Positions 41,822 through 49,292 of a stretch of 64,000 nt of DNA are shown here, piece by piece; within the stretch, counting starts at the first letter, position 1, and each line of letters begins with the position of its first letter. Made by a program: the position numbers and the translations under genes. Below the pieces are notes generated by a model. The model was given only the letters and a program-made list of their open reading frames with translations. It had not been told where the DNA came from and ran no database searches. The DNA is from Prevotella sp. (GTDB taxonomy: Bacteria > Bacteroidota > Bacteroidia > Bacteroidales > Bacteroidaceae). The stretch is from NCBI GenBank assembly GCA_016291085.1, contig JAEEVW010000016.1:16886-80885 (forward strand), in the 5' to 3' direction.

Positions 41822-44437
41822 TTATTGAATGTCTATTATCTGTTTCTTCAAATCCTTGTCGAGTGAGCTGTTGCCGATGAGAATCTCATACTTGCCTGGC
41901 TTCACACGCATGGTGTTCGTCTCGGCATCCCAGAATTCGAAACTTTTACGTTCCAACTTCAGCGTAGCAGTAGCCGTCTGTCCAGCCTTTACGCTGACAC
42001 GTTCGAAGGCACGCAGCGACTTCAGCGGACCATCGGGATCCTGTAGGTTGCGGATGTAGAGCTGTACGATTTCCGTGCCGTCCTTTGTGCCCGTATTGGC
42101 CACCTCAACAGAACATGTTCCGTTACCGTCACTTCTTACCTCTGACCTCTCACCTCTTACCTCGAACGTCGTGAAACTCAGTCCATAGCCAAAGGGGAAC
42201 AGGGCATCGGTGAAGTAACGATACGTGCGTCCCTTCATCGAGTAGTCTTCGTAGTCGGGCAATTGGTTGCTTGACTTATAGAACGTAATGGGCAGCTTGC
42301 CACTGGGGTTATAGTCACCAAACAACACGTCGGCCACAGCCGTGCCACCCTCCTGGCCAGGATACCATGCCTGCACGATAGCCTCGCACGTCTCCGTCTC
42401 AGGTTGCAGGGCGATACACGAGCCTGAACAGTTGACAAAGACAATCTGCTTACCGGCAGCCTTCAACGCTTTCAGGAAATCGCGCTGCACCTTGGGCAGT
42501 TCGATATGGGTACGGTCGCCGCCTTTGAATCCATCAATATCCACGGGCATTTCCTCGCCTTCCAGACTGGGGGCAATGCCACCTACGAAGATGACCTTGT
42601 CGATACCATTCAGCTGGGCAATGTTCTCCTGATAGTCAATGGGATGCTCCTTGGCAATGTTGATAGCCAGATTGGCATTATAGGTATGGATATGCGAGAA
42701 ACGCACCTCAATGTTGTAGCTCTTGCCCCTCTCAGCCTGAATGGCCACACGGTTGGGTGTGGTGCGCCAGATGTGGTGCATAAACTTCTGTACGCCGTCG
42801 ATATAGAGTTCGAAGTGTCCGCAACCGTCCACATTCACCACATATTCACCAGCCTCCTTCGGGGTGAATACCGTCTCATACTTCGCTGAGAAATCCTCGA
42901 GCTGTACGCCAGGGGCAAAATTATGCATGCCAAACGTGGTGACAGCCAGTGGCTGGGTGTAATACTGCGTGGTGACGGGCTTGCCCTCCATCTTACGATT
43001 GTTCCAAAACGTACCCTTCATACCCTTCTTGCCGTCGAAGCTGCACTGCGAGGCCATCAGGCACTCCATCACCTTGTCGTAGGTCAGGTCACAACCCGGA
43101 TAATAGATTAGAGTTGAGCGTTTAGAGTTTAGAGAAGAACGTTTTACCTTCATCTTCTGGCAGATGCCGTCGAGAATGGTAATGGTGTGGTTGGGCTGTC
43201 CATTATAGTTACCCCACATCATTGGAGTATTGTCAGCATTGGGACCAATGACGGCAATTCTTTCGTTCTTCTTCAAGGGAAGGATTTCGTTCTTATTCTG
43301 CAACAGCACGATAGACTGACGCGCCATATCCAACGACAGGTTGGCAGAAGCCTTGGTAGACATGGCAGAATACGGAATCTTCGACCATTCCACCAGCGAC
43401 GGGTCATCCATCTCACCCAGGTCGAAACGGCCTTCCAGCAAGCGGATGACATGCTTGTCGACCTCAGCCTCAGTGATGAAGCCACGCTTCACGGCTTCAG
43501 GAATACTGCGATAGGCATAGCCGTAGCCGCACTCCACGTCCGTACCGGCAATGGTTGCTTTGGCAGAAGCATGCACAGGCGACGACGAACTCTTGTGCGA
43601 CTCATAGAAATCCGAGACGGCGCCACAGTCGCTGACAACGAGGTACTTAAAGCCCCACTCGTCGCGAAGGATGGTTTGCAACAGACGCTGCGAACCACAG
43701 CACGGATCATCGTCCAGTCGCTGGTAGGCACACATCACCTCGCGCACCTTCGCATCCTGCACCAGCGTCTTGAAGGCGGGCATATAGGTTTCCCACATAT
43801 CACGCGGCGACACATTGGTCAGGTTAGCCGAGTGGCGCGTATACTCAGGACCGCTGTGCACTGCATAGTGCTTGGCACAGGCCCACAGCTTACGGTACTT
43901 CGCCTCCTCAGGACCTTGAAGGCCCTTCACCACCTGCACACCCATCACTGAGGTCAGATAAGGATCCTCGCCATAGGTCTCCTGTCCCCTGCCCCATCGC
44001 GGGTCGCGGAAGATATTTACATTCGGTGTCCACACGGAGAGGCTATGGAATTTCTCGTCCTCACCCGAGCCACGATACATGCGCTCGTTATACTGCGCAC
44101 GGAACTCCGTCGATGCAGCGTCGAACACCTTATATAATAGTGCGGGGTTGAACGACGACGCCATAGCTATCGGCTCTGGGAACACAGTGACGTTGCCCAT
44201 GTTGGCAGCACCATGCAGGGCCTCGCTCCACCAGAAGAATTTTTTTATTCCCAGACGGGGTATGGCCGGACTTTCGTCCAACATCAGTTTCGCCTTTTCC
44301 TCCAGCGTCAGACGTGAGCACAAGTCCTTGGCACGTTCCAATGCCGACAGGTTGGGATTCTGATAGGGATACGTTTGTGCCGACACCATCAGGCCGACAC
44401 AGCACACCACGATTGTTGATAATAAGCGTTGTTTCAT
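41822..44437 (-). CDS. GH3 beta-xylosidase/beta-glucosidase with PA14 domain
   Basis: 871 aa from MKQRLLSTIVVCCVGLMVSA (signal peptide); the frame is open upstream but this start is 10 bases after the preceding stop. GH3 barrel with nucleophile Asp270 in VVSDCGAVSDF, substrate loop CAKHYAVHSGPE, then the alpha/beta domain interrupted by a PA14 module about 470-600 (KGTFWNNRKMEG, ELYIDGVQKF), and a C-terminal FN3-like domain. This layout is known for Prevotella Xyl3-type beta-xylosidases, which release xylose from xylo-oligosaccharides. Two heptamer arrays are translated within it: about residues 434-444 (SSLNSKRSTL) and about 759-770 (EVRGERSEVRS), both in surface loops. Confidence 0.93.
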   Translation of the reverse strand: MKQRLLSTIVVCCVGLMVSAQTYPYQNPNLSALERAKDLCSRLTLEEKAKLMLDESPAIPRLGIKKFFWWSEALHGAANMGNVTVFPEPIAMASSFNPALLYKVFDAASTEFRAQYNERMYRGSGEDEKFHSLSVWTPNVNIFRDPRWGRGQETYGEDPYLTSVMGVQVVKGLQGPEEAKYRKLWACAKHYAVHSGPEYTRHSANLTNVSPRDMWETYMPAFKTLVQDAKVREVMCAYQRLDDDPCCGSQRLLQTILRDEWGFKYLVVSDCGAVSDFYESHKSSSSPVHASAKATIAGTDVECGYGYAYRSIPEAVKRGFITEAEVDKHVIRLLEGRFDLGEMDDPSLVEWSKIPYSAMSTKASANLSLDMARQSIVLLQNKNEILPLKKNERIAVIGPNADNTPMMWGNYNGQPNHTITILDGICQKMKVKRSSLNSKRSTLIYYPGCDLTYDKVMECLMASQCSFDGKKGMKGTFWNNRKMEGKPVTTQYYTQPLAVTTFGMHNFAPGVQLEDFSAKYETVFTPKEAGEYVVNVDGCGHFELYIDGVQKFMHHIWRTTPNRVAIQAERGKSYNIEVRFSHIHTYNANLAINIAKEHPIDYQENIAQLNGIDKVIFVGGIAPSLEGEEMPVDIDGFKGGDRTHIELPKVQRDFLKALKAAGKQIVFVNCSGSCIALQPETETCEAIVQAWYPGQEGGTAVADVLFGDYNPSGKLPITFYKSSNQLPDYEDYSMKGRTYRYFTDALFPFGYGLSFTTFEVRGERSEVRSDGNGTCSVEVANTGTKDGTEIVQLYIRNLQDPDGPLKSLRAFERVSVKAGQTATATLKLERKSFEFWDAETNTMRVKPGKYEILIGNSSLDKDLKKQIIDIQ
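42136..42163 (-). repeat. Heptamer array inside GH3 gene (C-terminal domain)
   Basis: Minus strand units GAGGTAA, GAGGTGA, GAGGTCA, GAGGTAA (28 bases), followed by a partial fifth GAAGTGA; encodes EVRGERSEVRS. Confidence 0.85.
43108..43135 (+). repeat. Heptamer array inside GH3 gene (before PA14)
   Basis: Plus strand units TTAGAGT, TGAGCGT, TTAGAGT, TTAGAGA, exactly 28 bases, translated on the minus strand. Confidence 0.85.
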
Positions 44438-44447
44438 ATCTTTTGTT

Positions 44448-47393
44448 TTATTCTTCAATCTTGATGATAAATCCGCCGCGAGGCTGACACTCCATCTCAG
44501 AGGGCAATTGGCTGACACCACTGATTTGCCAGTTTCCGTTGGCATCGTCAGCAAATACTTGCGCCTTCTTCCATTCCTTGCCAATAAAAGCAAGATCAGT
44601 TAAAAGCACCTGCAGTTCATCCAATCCATTGATACCTGCCACATACCACGTCTTTCCACTTCTGCGGGCCAGCACGGCACTCTCGCCAGGATAGCCCGAC
44701 ACGAAGCGCGTCTCGTCCCATACGGTAGGCAACTGACCTAAGAAGTCCTGCACCTCTTGGGGCTGCGACAAAAAGCTCTCCGGACGGTCAGCCAAATGCT
44801 GCAGTCCGCTCTCGTACAGCACTGTCAGCGCCAGTTCATGGGCATTCGACGTGATGTGCGGATGCTGCGAATCGCTAAACGCACAGGGTGTATAGTCCAT
44901 CGGACCTATCACATTACGCGTATAGGGCAATGTGGCGTTATGACTGGCGGCCTTCTTCGTAAAGTGAGGCACGTTGTTATACCACTCGGCACCATAAACG
45001 CCCTCTGTAGAAAGGAGGTTCGGATAGGTACGCTGCCAACCGCGAGGGATAGGAGCCCCATGGAAATTCACCAGCAGGTGGTGACGGGCTGCACTCTCCA
45101 GCAAGTCCTGACAGTAGTCCATATTCGCCTGGTTGTCGCCGCTGAAGAAGTCAATCTTCACGCCTGCCACACCGATCTTCTCGCACCAGGCAAACTCCTT
45201 CTCCCTGTCTTCGGGCTTGTTCAGGCGGAACTTGGGCCCAGGGGCGCCGTCTATCCAACCAATGCAGGAATTATACCAGATGAGTGGCTTGACACCTTTC
45301 GATTTCGCGTAGGCTACGGCATCCTCAATGGTCTTGCCCTCGTTCGTTGCCACCTTGTCCATCTCGTCCCATTCGGCGTCGATGAGCACGTACGGCAACT
45401 TCAGCTGAACGGCCATGTCGACATATTTCTTGATGATGTTGAAGTCGTTCGAACCGTGGTTGTTAGCCCAATAGATCCACGACACCACACCAGGCATAAT
45501 CCAATGGGTGTCGGCCAGTTTCGACGACTCGCTGACGTCCGTTACGAGTGTCGACTCGACAATGTCAGCCAGTTTGCCAATGATGACGACGCGCCACGGG
45601 GTGTGCCAGTCGCCTGTCAACTCCAGGTCGTTCTGGTCTTGCACCACGCGGAACACCTCGCCATCATTAAACAGGCTCGACGCACTCTGCCGGCGCTCGA
45701 TATTGGCCTCGGTGATCAGGGCAAACACCTTTTCGTTTTCGTTTGCGTTTTCGTTTATGGCCTCCATCAACAACGGATAGCCCCAGTGGGTATTAATCTT
45801 ATCAGTGACCATCGAACCGCCAAAGCCTCCCAGCGTCTTCACGTTGGCAGTGGTCGACATGGGGAAGAATCCCTCATAGCCGTCGCTCCACTGTTGCATC
45901 CACCGTTTCGTACCCTCGGGAATGATATAGGCCGTCTGCTCCTCAGGATGTTTCTCGTTTTGCAGGTTTGCATACTCATAACGGAAAGCAATACCGTCGT
46001 TATACACCCTCAGCACCAAATTGCCGCAACGGTACTCGTTGGCTTCGTTCACGCAGTGCAGGCGCTTGCCTGACAGCATCCAATAGTCATTCTTCACGGG
46101 GCCCGTCCAATTCACGAAGTCCGTATTGCTCAGGCCCACACCGGTCAGTTTCAGCGCCTTCTGGCCGTTGTAGTTCACCACGAGATTTGCGCCCTTCACG
46201 TCCAATGTCAACAATCCGTTGGGCGAAGCCATCGTCTGATGCTCCTTAGGCGCCTGGTCCAACAGGAAGCGGTCCAGGAACGACTCCACAATGGGGAACT
46301 GGCTCTGGGGCAGCTGACAGTGTCCGTGCCCACCAACCACACTCCACGACATGCGGTCGGCAATGCCGAAGCGCTGCCACACCTGGTAGGCGGCCTTTGC
46401 TGAATAGAACATAGAGCTGTCAGCCAGCCATTCGTAGTCGGTATTGCCCAACAGCAACAGGGCGCGCGGACAGACCATCGCACACAGCTCATGCTGGTCG
46501 TAGGGCAGCTGGTAGACGCTGTCACCACGGAAATTCTCCTTCTGACTCTCCAGGAACCAGTGGTAGTCGGTCTTGTCGATATCCTCCAGATTCTTGCCTG
46601 CCAGCGTCAACTCGTGCGACTTTCTCCAGGCTGCCGCACCACCACCGCCAGGCTCCTGGGCAATGGTCAGGGCGATACGCTCGTCGAAGGCACCACAATA
46701 CAGGGCCATCTTGCCGGCATACGAACAACCCGTCACACCAATGCGCTTCACGTCAATCTTGGTCTTCTCGGGACCCAGCTGTTGCAGTCCGTCAATCAGT
46801 CGGCTCATGCCCCACGCCCACTCACTATAGGCACCGTTGTCCTTCAGCTCAGGATACAGGCGGTCGAAGGCGTGCTCACCCCTGTCGTGATGCTTGCCGA
46901 ACTGCTTGTAGTCGTTCACCTGCGCCGAGGTGAAGGTCGTTGTGGCAATGGGCCTGTCCTCAAACAGTTGTCGGGGCAGGGCTATCATGTCCGTACCAAT
47001 CATCAGCGCATAAGGCGGTTGGCCCACCTTCGGATAGCGTATGTGCGACTTCAGCGTCAACGTCTGCTTGCCCACCTTCACGTCGACAAACAGTGTGTCA
47101 CCCACCATGCGGGCTTTCACCTGCTTGGGTTTTACGGCAGGCTTTTCCCCGATACCGTAGTGCTGAATCATGTGTCCGATATCGCTGCGGCGACGGGTCC
47201 AATCGGCAAAACTCGTAACACTCTCCAGGGCGTAAGGCAGTTCGCGGATGATGGGTAACTGGTCGGCAGCAGGCATCATAGGCTTAGGTATCTTGCTGCC
47301 CGTGTGTTCCACGTCATACACCAGGGGGACGGTCTGCGACCATCCACCCAGTGTAATCAGAGTAAATAAAATAGTTGATAATAGTTTCTTCAC
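44448..47393 (-). CDS. Fusion of CE15 glucuronoyl esterase and GH97 glycosidase
   Basis: 981 aa. Signal peptide 1-19. Residues about 25-395 form a CE15-type alpha/beta hydrolase: nucleophile Ser in VTGCSYAGKMALYCGA (GxSxxG), AQEPGGGGAAAWRKSHEL, and His in VVGGHGHCQLPQ. CE15 cuts ester bonds between glucuronate of xylan and lignin. Residues about 400-981 are GH97: ANLVVNYNGQKALKLTGVGL, an N-terminal supersandwich, the barrel with YVLIDAEWDE, VAGVKIDFFSGDNQ (Asp at the nucleophile position of retaining members) and LVNFHGAPIPRGWQRTYPN. Retaining GH97 enzymes act on alpha-galactosides or beta-L-arabinopyranosides, so a xylan side-chain target is likely. NENANENEK at about 546-554 is repeat-encoded. 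Confidence 0.88.
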   Translation of the reverse strand: MKKLLSTILFTLITLGGWSQTVPLVYDVEHTGSKIPKPMMPAADQLPIIRELPYALESVTSFADWTRRRSDIGHMIQHYGIGEKPAVKPKQVKARMVGDTLFVDVKVGKQTLTLKSHIRYPKVGQPPYALMIGTDMIALPRQLFEDRPIATTTFTSAQVNDYKQFGKHHDRGEHAFDRLYPELKDNGAYSEWAWGMSRLIDGLQQLGPEKTKIDVKRIGVTGCSYAGKMALYCGAFDERIALTIAQEPGGGGAAAWRKSHELTLAGKNLEDIDKTDYHWFLESQKENFRGDSVYQLPYDQHELCAMVCPRALLLLGNTDYEWLADSSMFYSAKAAYQVWQRFGIADRMSWSVVGGHGHCQLPQSQFPIVESFLDRFLLDQAPKEHQTMASPNGLLTLDVKGANLVVNYNGQKALKLTGVGLSNTDFVNWTGPVKNDYWMLSGKRLHCVNEANEYRCGNLVLRVYNDGIAFRYEYANLQNEKHPEEQTAYIIPEGTKRWMQQWSDGYEGFFPMSTTANVKTLGGFGGSMVTDKINTHWGYPLLMEAINENANENEKVFALITEANIERRQSASSLFNDGEVFRVVQDQNDLELTGDWHTPWRVVIIGKLADIVESTLVTDVSESSKLADTHWIMPGVVSWIYWANNHGSNDFNIIKKYVDMAVQLKLPYVLIDAEWDEMDKVATNEGKTIEDAVAYAKSKGVKPLIWYNSCIGWIDGAPGPKFRLNKPEDREKEFAWCEKIGVAGVKIDFFSGDNQANMDYCQDLLESAARHHLLVNFHGAPIPRGWQRTYPNLLSTEGVYGAEWYNNVPHFTKKAASHNATLPYTRNVIGPMDYTPCAFSDSQHPHITSNAHELALTVLYESGLQHLADRPESFLSQPQEVQDFLGQLPTVWDETRFVSGYPGESAVLARRSGKTWYVAGINGLDELQVLLTDLAFIGKEWKKAQVFADDANGNWQISGVSQLPSEMECQPRGGFIIKIEE
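45731..45754 (-). repeat. Four-copy hexamer array inside the GH97 domain
   Basis: Plus strand units TTTCGT, TTTCGT, TTGCGT, TTTCGT, exactly 4 x 6 bases, encoding part of NENANENEK. Confidence 0.8.
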
Positions 47394-47429
47394 AATGGGT
47401 TAGTTTTATGGAAAAGGAAAGGGGTTAGT

Positions 47430-49244
47430 CTACTTCAGTTTCTGGAACAGTTTGTTCTGCTCCAGCGTCCAGTCCTTGCGGTCGAGCAGCTGGGGCTTCT
47501 TGCCGATAAACATCTTGGCGGCTTCCTTGTCGCCCTTCAGTTGCCAGTTCAGCCAAGCCAGTGCGGGGATAGTGAACTCACCGCCATGAGCCTCGCGATA
47601 GGTGCCGCCGTGACCCACGGGGAAGTTGATGGCAACGGCGGGCACGTGGCTGATGCGCTTGAAGTCGTCCATACCGTTCTCGTAGGCAATGTCTTCCTTA
47701 CCGCCCAGCATATACATAATCGGGGTGTGCAGCTCGGTCAGCTTATCCTTCTTGGGCATGGGCATACCGCCTACTGCCTGTCCGGCATTCTCATTGTTGA
47801 ACAGTCCGCTATTGCAGATCATGATGGTCGTGATGCGCTTGTCGGCACAGTTGAACAGGGTCTGCAGACCACCGCACGACATACCGGCTACACAGATATT
47901 CTTCACGTCCAGCTTCTGGTAGTACGGCGACTGGGGGTCGGCATTCTGCTTGAAAGCCCAGTCAATGCTCTCAATCTGCTGCTCAGAACGCGACATGGGG
48001 CCTTTATACCACTCGTCGGTCAAGGGGATGTTACCCGTGGCCACCACGATATATCCGTTCGAGGCAATCTCGTTCAGGAAATTCATGTGTTCCCAAGGCG
48101 AATTGGCACAGGCACCATTGCCCCATACCAGGATGGGCAGGGGATGCGTGGCGTCGAACTTCGACAGGTCCTGAGGCACAAACACCGTGTGTTCCTTCAG
48201 GTCGCTCTCCTCTTTCAGAATGGCCTTGTAGGCTCCCGTACCGCCGTCCTCGATGATGCGGGTCTTGGCGCAACATCCGGATTTTCCAGAACATCCGGAT
48301 TTTCCGGACACTTCATTGAGGAAACAAACCATCTTCTTCAGGTTCTCCTCGCTGTACATACCCATGCCGTGACCACCTTCAGGCACGAAGGTTGCCTCGG
48401 TCTTCACGCCAGCGGCCTTCAGCAGTTCAAAGAATAGCTTACCCTGGCAGCAAGGCACCACATTGTCCTTCTCGCCGTGGAAGATGATGATCGGAGGGTT
48501 GTTCTTGTTCACATAGTACGTGGCACTCAGACTGCGATACTTGTCCGGCTCCTTGGCCAGCTTCGAGTTCAGCAGCACGTCCTCGGGCGAGTTCTCACCC
48601 ATCTTCATGCCTTCGCCACAGTCCATGGCTGTCAGGTCGACGGGGCCCGACCAGTCGCAGGCGGCATTCACCGTGCTGCTCTCGTTCAGGAAGTTACCCA
48701 CCGAACCTTCCAGGTCGATGTCCACAGTACCCACCGTTGTCTGCTTCAGACCGCTGGTCGTAGCTGCTGTAGAAGCCAGGTGACCACCGCTTGAGAAACC
48801 GCTGGTGGCGATGAAACTGGTGTCGAACTTATACTTCTTAGCCTCACCACGTACGAAACGGATGACGGCACGGATGTCGTGAATCTGAGCAGGCCACTTG
48901 GCATCCATGCTCGAACGGTGGTTCGGACAAACCACTGCATAGCCGGCTTCCAGCAGGCTCTTCACGATGGTACCGAGGTCGGCAGCACCCTTGCTGCTGT
49001 TCGAGAACCACGCACTGCCGTAGATATGGATCACTACGGGATAGCTCTCTGCCTCCTTCTTCGGCAGATAGATGTCACAGGTGTGGAATGCCTGGTCGTC
49101 GCCGGCATAGTTCACGTCTTTCCACTGCTGGCTGGTCTCCAGCTTCACTTCCGGCATCTGGAAACCGCCGAACCCTCCGGCGGGCTGTGCCTGCGCCAAC
49201 AACTGGCCGCACAACGCACATACAATAATCAAAATCTTTTTCAT
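47430..49244 (-). CDS. Double carbohydrate esterase (two alpha/beta hydrolase domains)
   Basis: 604 aa. Signal peptide 1-19. Domain 1 (about 35-310) resembles BD-FAE/acetyl-xylan-type esterases: YPVVIHIYGSAWFSNSSKGA (oxyanion region), nucleophile in TSGFSSGGHLAS, acid in HGEKDNVVP, His in PEGGHGMGMY. Domain 2 (about 330-590) is another hydrolase with nucleophile in VAGMSCGGLQTL, oxyanion region PILVWGNGACANSP, and His in FPVGHGGTYRE. Each keeps a full triad. They probably remove different acyl groups (acetyl, feruloyl) from xylan fragments. The linker SGKSGCSGKSGCC (about 312-324) is repeat-encoded. It lies between the two GH3/GH97 genes, 36-40 bases from each. Confidence 0.85.
   Translation of the reverse strand: MKKILIIVCALCGQLLAQAQPAGGFGGFQMPEVKLETSQQWKDVNYAGDDQAFHTCDIYLPKKEAESYPVVIHIYGSAWFSNSSKGAADLGTIVKSLLEAGYAVVCPNHRSSMDAKWPAQIHDIRAVIRFVRGEAKKYKFDTSFIATSGFSSGGHLASTAATTSGLKQTTVGTVDIDLEGSVGNFLNESSTVNAACDWSGPVDLTAMDCGEGMKMGENSPEDVLLNSKLAKEPDKYRSLSATYYVNKNNPPIIIFHGEKDNVVPCCQGKLFFELLKAAGVKTEATFVPEGGHGMGMYSEENLKKMVCFLNEVSGKSGCSGKSGCCAKTRIIEDGGTGAYKAILKEESDLKEHTVFVPQDLSKFDATHPLPILVWGNGACANSPWEHMNFLNEIASNGYIVVATGNIPLTDEWYKGPMSRSEQQIESIDWAFKQNADPQSPYYQKLDVKNICVAGMSCGGLQTLFNCADKRITTIMICNSGLFNNENAGQAVGGMPMPKKDKLTELHTPIMYMLGGKEDIAYENGMDDFKRISHVPAVAINFPVGHGGTYREAHGGEFTIPALAWLNWQLKGDKEAAKMFIGKKPQLLDRKDWTLEQNKLFQKLK
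48272..48309 (-). repeat. Direct repeat forming the esterase inter-domain linker
   Basis: A 16-base unit (AACATCCGGATTTTCC) occurs twice in a row with small spacers; each contains the palindrome TCCGGA. Encodes SGKSGCSGKSGC. Confidence 0.75.
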
Positions 49245-49268
49245 AGTTGATAACTGTTTTATATTGTT

Positions 49269-49292
49269 TTACTTTTTTACCTTTTTACCTTT
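49269..49292 (-). repeat. 8-base purine array over the stop codon of the GH3 gene
   Basis: Minus strand AAAGGTAA, AAAGGTAA, AAAAGTAA; the first unit supplies the last codon and the TAA stop. Same unit as at 27527-27558 and 51951-51977. Confidence 0.75.

Noticed and set aside
44757..46073. 438-codon open frame antisense to the CE15-GH97 gene
   Set aside because: Shadow of the GH97 frame with no recognisable domain.
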